From positions 1 through 64,000 of the forward strand of contig JADNRV010000259.1 in NCBI GenBank assembly GCA_015499995.1: DNA of 64,000 nt, given 5' to 3'. How positions within the stretch are numbered: the stretch's first letter is position 1; every line of letters begins with the position of its first letter. A program made the position numbers and the translations under genes. This document shows positions 34,533 through 44,747 of the stretch, piece after piece. This stretch comes from Flammula alnicola. Lineage: Eukaryota > Basidiomycota > Agaricomycetes > Agaricales > Strophariaceae. The notes below the pieces were generated by a model. That model searched no databases, was not told the DNA's origin, and saw only the letters and a list, made by a program, of their open reading frames with translations.

Positions 34533-35750
34533 TTTGCGCTTTGGCTGCATTATACAGTAAATAATCGGATGAATAAGTGTATGTACACGGTGGATGTATC
34601 TCTGACAGCTTGTTTTTTGTGAAATTGGACTCGATCTTTGGAATTTCTTATTCTCGCCTATTTGATTCAAGTTAATGTCGATGGCACAATTTATCTTCAA
34701 TAGATAATATAGTTTTTCCAAAGAATGATACCTGCAAGTTCTGTTTATGTCTCTAGGAAGTATGTGTATTGAATTCTTCCCTCTCGCAACTAGCTCGTGA
34801 ATTTAAGCGCCCATGGCTTAGACCTGAAGAAGATGAGAAGGCCTAGCAAATCTTCTCTGCTCTAAATACATCTGCCTGAAAATAGCATGATCCCTCCACC
34901 TAAACGTTAACGTTATCGACGTCGACATCGATCTATGTCTGAACACGTTCGCCATCTGGCGCCTGTCCAATCCATCTCTTGATGAGAATTCCGTGTAGTT
35001 TAAGGGCTTTGTGGTTGACCTGACAATGCCTCCGCAAACTGTCCTATGTAAGATCTATGTTATTCATCGCTCAAAAAATTGCATAAAAGACCTGAGTTGT
35101 AATTAATGATCAGACGTCAGGCAGAGGAAAACGAAAATAGCTACTTAGATGCCATAATTCCTAACTTGCCACCAAACGAAAATTTAGGGGAGGACAGACA
35201 GCGACCAGGTGAGCCAATCAAATCCTGGCGAATGCCCGATTGATTGGATGGGACGTTATTGAACGAGGAAAACCACCAGCACTTAATTACAATCAAATTG
35301 CAATGTCCCTCAAAGACTTTTTAACGACTGTCCCTACTTGCTGCAAGTCATTGAAAGACGTGCTGTGATATATTAAAATGCCATGTGTGTACATTAGAGG
35401 GATTTATTTGCCTTAGAGCGTCTTGCAAGACTGGCAATGCCTTTCAGCACGTTAGAGTCTGGGTATAACCTTGCAGTACCTCTACAATGATCTTATAATT
35501 CCCTAAAGAGAGACCTGCAACGAACTAAGTTGCCTTATAATGGGTCTTATTCCTAAGGGCTTGAAAATCAGGCCGAGTTTTCGTGACAGAAGCGCTGTCT
35601 GTAGATAACTATATCGCAATGGCGATTCCCACTTGCGATTGCCATTGTATTTGCATCAGATCGCGGGGTCATTCAATTTTCGTCGCGGAAAGAACAACTC
35701 TTGCGACGCATCTCAAGCTTTGCAATCGCCACCGAGCCTGTTTGCGTTCT
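34533..35750. other. Intergenic, up to right-arm breakpoint
   Basis: 1.2 kb without recognisable genes. Frames are short. The right hydrophobin arm begins abruptly at about 35751 with the inside of a hydrophobin intron. Confidence 0.45.
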
Positions 35751-35783
35751 TGTGCTAACTACCATGTTTTCATTGTCTGCTAG

Positions 35784-36103
35784 GCCACCTCGAACGTTCT
35801 TAGTACCCTCCTCGGTCTTTTGGGCATTCCTATTGGCAGCGTCACTGGCCTCGTCGGTGGTATGTTCGACAACCATAATGAGAGTCCATTAACTTAAAAT
35901 CTCATTTTTCAGTTACCTGCTCTCCCATCACCGTCATTGGCGCTAGCGGTACCTCCTGCTCTGCCCAACCGTTTGCTGCAAGGACACCTCCTTCGTACGA
36001 GTCGCTAATCCTCATATCTACATGAATGATTGCTAACTTCGGTTTGAATTAACAGAACGGTGTCATTGCCACTGGCTGCACTCCTATTAACCTCAACCTC
36101 TAA
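35784..36103 (+). pseudogene. Hydrophobin exons 2-4 without exon 1 (split copy)
   Basis: Exon 2 is at 35784-35859 ([14 protein letters not shown]), exon 3 at 35913-35994 and exon 4 at 36056-36103 ([15 protein letters not shown]), matching the gene at 25239. No promoter or exon 1 precedes it: homology starts in intron 1 at about 35751. Exon 3 has lost one C in the run before GTTTGCTGC, shifting the frame and destroying the paired cysteines CC. The missing exon 1 with TATA box sits at 39386-39655 in the same orientation. Confidence 0.85.
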
Positions 36104-37553
36104 TAGATTCAGTCTGAAATGGATGGGGCGCCGAGTTTTGTAATATGTTGTAAATACAAGAAAATAATACATATATATGTTTGACTCCTGATTTAAACTA
36201 TCTTGAAGAGTAGCCTTATATGCATAGAGACGTTTTGTAGATGTACAAGTGTATCATAGATCATAAACTCTTCGAGAAGAGGTAGGAAGTACCTGTAGTA
36301 GTTCTCTATTTTTAGCTTTCGCTGAGGGTACGTGCTCGCGCTACCTATGACCTACTTGGGGACTTTGGACCGACTCAAATTCCGCACCTATATTCAGAAT
36401 ACTTCTTTTGACCCACGAAGCCCGAAATCTGCTGGAAAACGGCCAGATATCCAGATCTACTTATTTTATATGACTCTGACATAACTACCCATGATAACCA
36501 ATGATATGCAGATATTAACTTCATCGTGACTGAACTCAGGACGGAGTGAAGAACTAAATTAATCCTCTGGATCCAAGTTTTTTGTGTCAAGAAGCTCGAA
36601 TGTCCACATCCCGAGACAGGTATCATCATGGATCCTCGTGGCAGTGGTCTAGGTATGTTCTGGGTACAGGTCATTTTCGATGTGGAGCATCCGACGAGTC
36701 CACGAATCCGAGTCGGATTATCTGCCGGGTCTATTCTTCGGGATTCACGCATTCATGTGCTGGAACAGAATCGTCAGATTTATAGGATGATAACAACCTG
36801 TTCACAGCTCATCCTATATCCCACTCTTAACCATCCCTCCGAGATCTTGATTCGAAGAATTGACACGGACCACCGGCGGTCTAATTCATGGTATGTCGTA
36901 GAATTTATTGGCTGTGTTAGACCTTCGAATATTCGGTTTAGATAGTTCCCGGGTGTGCTGTCTTGTCCGAGAGGACTGCAATCCAGTGCATAACTGACCT
37001 ATCTTCTATTCGGATCAAGACCGGCCGGGTCCGAGTCTCCAGAAAGCTGAAGGCAACCAGTCTTACTTTAAGATCAATTCGGAGGCATCGCACAGCGTAG
37101 CCTAACGTAGGAGACTTGAATACTTTCGCTCAAGTCTACATCTCGGATCCCAAAAAAAGAAGCGAAGATCATGCTGCCCAGAAGGAAGAAGCAAATGGTC
37201 TTTGTATGGCTTTCGGGAGGAAGATGGGACTCACAGTGGAGTGAGCCGATCTTATTTTGCGGTGAAAGATGGAAGCTGACTTTAAATGCATCATCACGGC
37301 GTGAACAACAGCCGCTAACGATTTTGACAGCATGGGAGCTCGTTTTTTGGTGGTGGGATTCTGCACGATCATGTCTTCGGCTCATGTCTCACTGTTTAGG
37401 GAGATCTTTCCTTGCTTACAGATTGACGGGCATACATATATTCTAAAATCCGTAGGCAGAGACGTATAAAAGGCGGCTGGTTTGCAGTATACTATTCTTC
37501 AGTCGAACAACAGTTCAGCTAAAGCAATCTCTCCAACTCCAAACAAATTCAAC
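36104..37553. other. Hydrophobin spacer, right copy
   Basis: Copy of 23779-25238 in inverted orientation. It carries a CTAAAAATAG site at 36306 and the promoter of the next hydrophobin (TATA at 37465). The long frame at 36628-36945 corresponds to the one at 24380-24649. Confidence 0.45.
36306..36315 (-). promoter_or_regulatory. CTAAAAATAG motif
   Basis: Minus-strand copy of the MADS/Rlm1-type decamer, 1.24 kb upstream of the hydrophobin at 37554. Counterpart of 25023. Confidence 0.4.
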
Positions 37554-38065
37554 ATGTTCGCTCGCGCTTCCTCTGTCTTTGTCCTCGCTCTTCCCGTCCT
37601 TGCGGCTGCCAGTGTTCTTCCCCGCCAGGACAACCAATGCAACACTGGCAGCATCCAGTGCTGCCAGTCCACTCAATCCGTCAGTTTATCTAGAGAGGAG
37701 TGATATTCAAATGTACTCACAACCATATTTCCTTTGTCCGCTAGGCCACCTCGAGCGTTGTTAGTACCCTCCTCGGTCTCTTGGGCATTCCTATTGGCAG
37801 CGTTTCTGGCCTCGTCGGTGGTATGTTCGACAACCGTAATGAGAGTGCATTAACTTAAAATCTCATTTTGCAGTCACCTGCTCTCCCATCACCGTCATTG
37901 GCGCTAGCGGCACCTCCTGCTCTGCCCAGCCGGTATGCTGCACGAACGACTCTTTCGTATGTTTATTTTTAATTCATGAATCGCACAATAAGCTTACTAG
38001 ATGTCTCGTTCTCGTAGAATGGCCTTATTGCTCTTGGTTGCACTCCCGTTAACCTCAACCTTTGA
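37554..38065 (+). CDS. Class I hydrophobin
   Basis: Exons 37554-37679, 37745-37820, 37874-37956 and 38018-38065 give 110 residues: signal peptide [20 protein letters not shown], then eight cysteines in class I spacing ([30 protein letters not shown]). It is the inverted duplicate of the gene at 23273-23778, with a few substitutions (RQDNQCN for RQSNQCD, CCQSTQ for CCDSTQ). TATA box 37465-37473 and the shared leader CAGTCGAACAACAGTT are present. It is the only intact hydrophobin in the right arm. Confidence 0.94.
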
Positions 38066-39009
38066 TTGATCGTAGTTCGGGTGGAATTATTGGGGGATGT
38101 ACTTAACGTCCTTGTATGAATCGGTCGAAATTTATGTTGATTTTGAACGGAATATTGTATTTGAGATACTTGAGTTTGATACTTGGAGTCGATCTATTTT
38201 TAGCTCAAGGGCGATCTCGAGAGTCTTATTTTATCACATTCTCTCTTCTTTCTTCCACAGCGAGCGACGATGGCAATAAGTGGATTGATTGTGGAGCATC
38301 GCGGAATTGGAATGTTTTACCTTGGTTGTACTTGTACCGTGAGTTAGCCATAATGACCCCGTCTTTAGTCACATTTCTACCCGATCTGGATTCTTTTCTT
38401 TGTTCTCATCTCCAACGTTTAAAACCGAAGACCAGACCTCCATGTGGGTATGAAGAAGACCCTATAGGCAACATTCTCTATGTCGCTTGTCTCTGATAGC
38501 AAGAAATATTCGATGCCACATGTGAGAATACCCACATTTTAACCGCTACATACACCTCCCAAGATCTTAATTCTTCCGCATCCGAAGTCTGCGCATCGGC
38601 TGAGCGAGATATAAATTTCAAGTTTCATTTGATTCCATGTGCGTCCCCACATTCACTTATTCACACAAAAAATTTCTCCTTCTGAGGTTCGCTAGTCTAT
38701 TAAGTGACGTCTGTCAGTACGTGGAATACACTGGACCGCTAGTCAAGTATTCGGATCACAGGACGCCGAAAGCCCTCTGTACAGCCAAAGTAATGTCCAA
38801 TGAAAATAATGCGATAAAATTAGAAACTGTGCACCCATAGGTTCATCGCAACTGCGCGTCTTCATCACACCGCGTACAGGTTATCTTGACACGATTGACA
38901 GCCATGATTCCCTCGCTCTAAAGTCTAGACTCTTCGGGCAAACATCATTGCTTCCCCCTGTTAATTGTGGAGACCTTCTTTATGGCCATTCGGCAGATAA
39001 TTTTTACGT
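38066..39009. other. 3' flank of hydrophobin, right copy
   Basis: Inverted copy of 22216-23272. One CTAAAAATAG site is at 38194. No gene supported. Confidence 0.45.
38194..38203 (-). promoter_or_regulatory. CTAAAAATAG motif
   Basis: MADS/Rlm1-type decamer about 1.28 kb upstream of the displaced hydrophobin exon 1. The matching site in the left arm (near 23140) has one change (CTAAAGATAG). Confidence 0.4.
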
Positions 39010-39381
39010 TGGCGAATATATTGCTTCGTCGAACAAACAACAAATTTAATATGGAAGCTTTCTCTTTGCCTTGAAGTTCCTTCACTTCGCCATGTGCATC
39101 GTATACCTTTGTGCTGGCTCCCGGGACATTTCGACCACAAAGGCACTCCCCGGCAACGGACCTCATTCCGACCGATGTAACTGGCACTATGCTGCGAGCC
39201 TGCGACTCTGCCCAAACCATCCATCCTTGGATCTGTCCAATCGACGCGGTGGGAGGAAATTTCTATTATTTGAATGGTTACCGCCGGCTATCTCGTCGGC
39301 TTGCTCCTCGGTCTGTCGGATTAGTTGGCGATGTTACTGGTCTCGTCCGCAGTGGTAAATTTGACGATTGCACTTGCAGTG
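39010..39381 (+). pseudogene. Hydrophobin relic, right copy
   Basis: Same relic as 21814-22215, with GTCGAACAAACAACAAATTTAA just before the lost start and an exon 2-like stretch ending VGDVTGLV near 39345. Homology to the left copy stops at 39381, and the next bases are the hydrophobin core promoter. Confidence 0.5.
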
Positions 39382-39385
39382 ATGT

Positions 39386-39655
39386 TATAAAAGGGAGACA
39401 ATTCTGCAGTTGGTTCTTCAGTCGAACACACAACAGTTCTACTACTACTCAAACAATCTCTCCCAACTCCAACAAATTTGACATGTTCGCTCGCGCTTCC
39501 CAGTCTGTCTTTGTGCTCGCTCTCCCCATTCTTGCGGCTGCCAGTGTCCGTCCCCGCCAGGACAACCAATGCAACACTGGCGGCATCCAGTGCTGCGACT
39601 CCACTCAATCCGTCAGTTTATCTATCAAGGAGTGATATTCAGAGGTACTAACAAC
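39386..39655 (+). pseudogene. Hydrophobin core promoter, exon 1 and start of intron 1 (split copy)
   Basis: TATA box at 39386-39394, leader nearly identical to that of the gene at 25239, and exon 1 at 39483-39611 ([21 protein letters not shown]...CNTGGIQCCDSTQS). Intron 1 begins GTCAGT at 39612 and is lost after about 39655. Exon 1 has an added Gln codon in the signal peptide and Arg for Leu before PRQ. With no exon 2 downstream it cannot make a hydrophobin, though it may still be transcribed. Confidence 0.85.
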
Positions 39656-40870
39656 TGAAGTCTGGTTGCCGAGTTGGGTAAGAATCCTTGCCTCTCTACG
39701 TCTGCTCACCGATGGCATCCTTTCTCTCCGCACCCTGCCACAAGCTTCCCACCAGCCCACCGAATGGACTTCCATAATCCCCCGTTTCAAGTTGTAGTTA
39801 AAGATGGTACAGAATCCTTACTCAGGAAGCAGGACGATAATATCAAGATAAAAGATGGCTATTTAGCGCTTAGCATTCATAATGGGTGATGACTCTCCTG
39901 AAGTTGACTATGTACTGGATGAATGGAACCATCATCAGGAACCGCCCCTCACACGTTTCACTGTAACACTAAGGGAGGTTCGTAGTAGGAAATACGTACC
40001 AGGAAATACCTCGCTGAATTGGGAGAAGACGAGTTCGAGTTGTTCTCGAGAAGAGATATGCATCAGATAACCAGAACCGTGAACTAATTCTATGCAATTA
40101 AGTCGTCAGACTCAGTGGTCCCCCCCCTCAATTGCGGATAGATACGCGGCCGCCGCCGGCGTACGCCATCTTCGCAACTTGATCAGGCCGGACCGTATGT
40201 ATCTTCTCAGGTTGGACCACACTCGCTGAGATGTGGCAGGTACATACTGCTATAGACTGCTATGCACCGAAGAGTGAAAGGACCCTCACGATTATCTGGA
40301 TGGATGCTCGCCACGACCGATCGCACCTTTCGGAGAGGATTGAAAGACGCTAAAATTGTTGATCCGAAGTCCCTCGTGTGGAACTGAACAGCACGTGACG
40401 ATAGTCCGTCGATCGGTCGATCGATCCTGATATCAGATTAGCGCCGAATGTTGCTGCACAAAAGGCCTGGACAGTGGACGTTGCTGTCCCCTGCTGTGCA
40501 ATCAATCCACGGCATATGGGTTTTTCATTGCTGCTCTTCAATTTACCGTAAGTTATTCTTTGAGACGCAGAGCCAATCATGATCACGCTGGCTCCATAAT
40601 GGATTCCGTATCACGCAACAATTTTGTCAAGCAAATTGGAAATGTGATATTTTCCTTCCTGATCAAGCCAACTCTTCTCATGACAACCCACGTAAGTAGG
40701 CCTCCTAGAGTCAACAACTACTAAGCAAAATTCCGTTTCGAATTTTAGCTTACGCCATGTATTTGTAACCGCGGGGAATAGTACTTAAACCCCAGGGACT
40801 TTGGAGGTACCGCCCATCAACCCCCTCAGCAAATTTATCTTTTCCCTTCTCTCAAACCGCAACTTGCAAA
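39656..40870. other. Intergenic, right of hydrophobin arm
   Basis: 1.2 kb with short frames only (39674-39889, 39882-40070). A run of seven C residues lies near 40122. No gene or element recognised; it holds the promoter of the quinone reductase gene. Confidence 0.4.
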
Positions 40871-41704
40871 ATGTCGTCTCCCAGGATCGCCGTCATTACC
40901 TACTCCATGTATGGCCATATCGCAAAACGCAAGTTCATCCGTCTGCATTTTGTTATATCGTTTCTGACTCTATTTTCAAGTGGCCGAATCTGTCAAGGCT
41001 GGTATTGAATCGAAGGGAGGAAAGGCCACTATCTATCAGTGCGTAGCTCTCCTATGTGTGTATTGCTCCTGAGCTGAGGAGCGATATTTCAGAGTCCCTG
41101 AGACCCTTTCCGAAGACATCCTTGCCCTCCTTCACGCTCCAGCCAAGCCAGACTACCCCATCGCCACTCCCAACACCCTCACAGAATATGACGGCTTCCT
41201 TCTCGGAATCCCCACACGATTTGGTAGCATGCCTGCTCAGTTCAAGGTGCGTAGTACTCCATCCGTCTGGACGTCGTACACCGGACTAATCTTCATTGCA
41301 GTCGTTCTGGGACGCAACCGGAGCACTTTGGGCTTCTGGTTCACTCGCAGGAAAATACGCTGGCATCTTCGTGTCGACCTCGGGTCTCGGTGGAGGACAG
41401 GAAGTCACCGTCCTCAACTCGCTCTCGACGTTGGCCCACCACGGCATCATCTACGTTCCTTTGGGTTACTCCCATGCATTTGGTCAATTGACCAACCTCG
41501 AAGAGGTCCACGGAGGTACGATAGATTCCTCTTTTACCCTATATCAATGTTCTGATTTATTTATACCACAAAGGATCACCCTGGGGTGCTGGAACCCTTT
41601 CTTCTCCTACAGGTGCGCGTCAACCCTCGGCGTTGGAACTCGAGGTCGCCAAGATCCAAGGCGCTGCTTTCTACGACGTTCTTGCAAAGACCACCAAGGC
41701 ATAG
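40871..41704 (+). CDS. NAD(P)H:quinone oxidoreductase, WrbA/flavodoxin-like
   Basis: FMN enzymes of this family reduce quinones by two electrons, avoiding semiquinone radicals; in wood and litter fungi they also act on lignin-derived quinones. Exons 40871-40928, 40981-41038, 41093-41246, 41302-41515 and 41574-41704 give 204 residues, the normal length. Motifs: [14 protein letters not shown] (FMN phosphate loop), [40 protein letters not shown] and SPWGAG. Intron 1 begins with GC (GCAAGT), a known minor donor type; the phase demands it, and the tandem paralogue has GT at the same place. Probably stress-induced by quinones. Intact. Confidence 0.92.
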
Positions 41705-42189
41705 ACGTCCAGAGCCAAGACAGGTTGTCGATTAGACGGTCAGTGTAGAGACACTGATTGCGAGTGTTTTAGACTATGTAACATCGATTTCTTGTGTGTG
41801 ATTCATTTTATACCCAATCACGTGTTTTCGATTCGCTCAAGATGATGTCATCGCGCTCTTTCAAAGTCTTTGATCGTCACCGTCGGACATTGGGCGATAA
41901 CTGATTTAGCTTCTTTTGACGCCACTTTAGCGCCCTGGGCCATAGGCGCCAGGCTTTGATGTTAACCCTTGTAGGGCCTATGATAGAGCAGCCCCTTTCT
42001 TTCACTTCGACTAGAAAAGTGCAATGTCAGAGGTGGTCGAAACATTTGGGGGAGTTGGAGGGACGTCTCAGCTTACGAAAGCTCTCCCAATCATGGTTCC
42101 AGTATAAAGGTGGTTTGTTTCCGCATTTTGTCTTTCTTTCCCATCCATCACCGATTTCTGTTCTGAAACTGTAAGGTATACAATACGCT
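41705..42189. other. Spacer between tandem quinone reductases
   Basis: 485 bases holding the terminator of the first and the promoter of the second gene. No other feature seen. Confidence 0.45.
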
Positions 42190-43058
42190 ATGGCCTCGTC
42201 TGCTAACCCTCGCATCGCCATCATAATATATTCCTTGTATGGACACATCGCCAAAAGTGTGTAGCCTTGTCTCCTGTTTCGCGGTTGATGGTACTTACAT
42301 GCGCACTTGAACGTGCGTGATACAGTGGCAGAAGGAGTGCAAGCCGGGATAACTTCCAAGGGAGCGCACGCCGATATATATCAGTATGTTTCGTTATGCC
42401 AACAATGTGGCGCATATACCCAATTTGACCGCATATACTCAGGGTTTCCGAAACTTTGCCCGCTGAGGTGCTTGTAAAGATGCACGCGCCGCCCAAACAG
42501 GATTATCCAATCGCAACAGTCGCCACTTTGACGGAGTACGACGCATTCTTGTTCGGGATTCCCACTCGATTTGGCAATATGCCTGCTCAGCTCAAAGTGA
42601 GTATGTTGAGCTGTTTGACGCAATTTCAGCGCATATATTCAGTATCTCATAAAAACAGACGCTTTGGGATGCTACTGGGAAGCTTTGGGTTAACGGTAGC
42701 CTTGCCGGCAAGTATGCCGGTGTCTTCGTGTCGACTTCAGCCCCAGGTGGAGGACAGGAGACAACAGCCATTACTTTTATGTCGACACTTGCGCACCATG
42801 GGATGATTTATGTTCCACTTGGTTATGCCTCAGGCTTGGCGAAACTGATTTCTCTAGACGAGGTTCATGGAGGTGAATTTCGGAATTCTTGTACAGTGTG
42901 CGGTCTTGACGATTCATGCACTTTTAGGGTCTCCTTGGGGAGCTGGAACGTTTTCCGCATCTGATGGGTCGCGTAAGCCCTCCAAGCGTGAGCTGGAGAT
43001 CGCAGAATGCCAAGGGAAGGCTTTTTACGAGATCGTTTCGCGCGTCAAATGGGACTAG
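42190..43058 (+). CDS. NAD(P)H:quinone oxidoreductase, WrbA/flavodoxin-like, tandem paralogue
   Basis: Exons 42190-42256, 42326-42383, 42443-42596, 42659-42872 and 42928-43058 give 207 residues. Exons 2-5 have exactly the same lengths as in the gene at 40871 (58, 154, 214, 131), so the pair arose by tandem duplication. FMN-site motifs are kept ([57 protein letters not shown]). The C-terminus differs (SRVKWD rather than AKTTKA). All splice sites are canonical here. It is expected to be a cytosolic dimer or tetramer reducing quinones. Confidence 0.92.
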
Positions 43059-43286
43059 ATGAAGGAATCATATGTATGCGTTGTTGAATGAACACTTTTC
43101 GGCGTCTCCGTGAATATGCTGTTGGTTCGTGCGACCTTCGGGGAGATCAGGGTAAAGGTCATTCGATATTCATCTAAATTTTTCTGTAAGTAGGCTGACG
43201 CGTCCAGGTATTGACCTACTCTCCGCCCGGCATGGATGGTTACACAGAGTATCAATATGCGCCAGCAGCAACGTCTGAATTCTTCA

Positions 43287-44252
43287 TCAAAGTAACGCCA
43301 GAGGACCTAAAGGGTTCGTTATGATAATCTTGACGCAGCTGATTAGATGATTGTGACTTACGTTCCGATTCTTTCCGCCCCAGCCATGAACATCTCCCTG
43401 CAGGCGTCAAAGGAGCGAACGCCTCCGGACGCCTTGACTTTCACATCACCCTTATACTTCACTGTCCTATGCATCAAGCTGACATCTTCCTTCGTTGCGC
43501 CACCTCCTGCTGCAAAGCCGGTGGAGGTTTTCACAAAGGCGGCTCCGGCCTCAGCTGCGAGCACACATGCGGCGATCTTGCGCTCCGCGTTAGGTATTAG
43601 CCCTGTTTCCAAGATAACTTTGACAGGTACGGGAGCTGCTGCCGAGATTATTATCTGAAGATGCCTGAATAATTGTGCATATTGAGGAGGATCAGAAACG
43701 AGAAGCCCAAGAGGGAGCACTGTATCGATTTCCAGTGCGCCGTCTTTGATAGCCTGTTGGGCTTCGCTGTAGAGGTCCTGGTTTGTCCTTTAGATTACGA
43801 GAAGCACATGTGATGTTGACTGACTAGGCTTTCGATTCAGCAGAACCAGCACCGAGAGGAAATCCCACAACGCAACATGCGATTGTTTGTGAATTGGATC
43901 CTTTGAGTCGCTCTGCAACTTGCTTGACGTATAATCCGTTTATGCAGCAAGACTGTTGGAAACGATTGAACGGTTGGAGAGATCAAGGATGACTTTGGGG
44001 TGGACAGTGAGGCCAGAGGATACAAACCTTGAACCCATATCTAATCGCTTCGTCGCAGAGAGCATCTACTTGTGCTGGCGTCGCGTCCTGCTTTAACAGG
44101 GTATGGTCAATCGCCAGAGGAAAGCGTGGATCGCTCGGGGTGGATATGGACGCCAGTGCGGGCGCTTCGAGGATCTGAGATTCCGGGGACAACACTTCGA
44201 ATATCTTCCCTTGGATGAGTTTCTCCCATTCCGTGTCTGTGCAGTCTGCCAT
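43287..44252 (-). CDS. Deoxyribose-phosphate aldolase
   Basis: Class I aldolase splitting 2-deoxyribose-5-phosphate into glyceraldehyde-3-phosphate and acetaldehyde, in deoxynucleoside breakdown. Exons 44252-44028, 43952-43830, 43777-43362 and 43338-43287 give about 271 residues. The start MADCTDTEW is chosen over an upstream Met because the family begins there. Motifs: AIDHTLLKQDATPAQ, ACCVVGFPLGAGSAESK, the Schiff-base lysine in FVKTSTGFAAGGGAT, and VKVKASGGVRS. The intron after exon 2 has no usable GT donor: the only GT (after GCCTA) gives a stop, whereas a GC start (GCCTAG) joins ESK to DLYSEAQQAI in phase. So either a rare weak GC intron or a splice mutation is present. The last exon (TCVKIIITN) is less certain. 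Confidence 0.87.
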
Positions 44253-44747
44253 GATTGGGAAAGGCGATTGAAAAGCGCACCTGTCGCCGTTCTTGAAGAG
44301 AAACAGTTGCCGGTCAACAACCGGCAACCGGACTTTCGATTGATGGACGGCGTGCCGAAGCTTGCCGTCCCTAAACTTTCCCTCGACGACAAAAAGGGTA
44401 AGTAACCTATTCTGCTTGCGTTCTGTTCCTCACCTATTCTCAGTACTGATGAGAAGACTCCACCAAGGTCTATTATCTGGCCGATTACCCTCTGAAGTCC
44501 AAACCCCTGATTTGAGAGTGCTTAGAATATTGCTTCAAGACCTTTCATGCGGTGACAAGTGCTGCTAAGGATATTGTCTCCGAGCCGTCATTTCGCCATT
44601 AATGCAACTTGTCTTCCAGTGTGCTATTTCAGTGACGCACGAGACCTGTTGATACCGAAGCAGCCGTGACATGAGAGCTCTCCTCTCTATATAGACGCCA
44701 CGCCTAAGGTAAACTGGACCTTTCAGCTATTTTGCCCCACAACCGCA
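44253..44747. other. Divergent gap, aldolase and P450
   Basis: Shared upstream region of the aldolase and the first P450. The stretch around 44530-44560 (CCTTTCATGCGGTGA) recurs before the second P450 at about 50419, so the tandem duplication included promoter sequence. A plus-strand open frame here has no recognisable motif. Confidence 0.45.

Larger units (their letters stand above)
35751..39655 (+). repeat. Right arm of inverted duplication, circularly permuted
   Basis: On the plus strand the order is: rest of intron 1 plus exons 2-4 of a hydrophobin, spacer, intact hydrophobin, its 3' flank, hydrophobin relic, then core promoter, exon 1 and start of intron 1 of a hydrophobin. Compared with the left arm (21814-25857), the linear order has been cut in intron 1 and the original outer ends joined at 39381-39385. 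The length, 3.9 kb, equals the left arm within small indels. Confidence 0.85.

Noticed and set aside
44103..44568. Plus-strand spliced frame (KLSLDDKK joined to LMRRLHQGLLSG) overlapping the aldolase 5' end.
   Set aside because: It is antisense to a confident exon, has no family match I can name, and its start is undefined.
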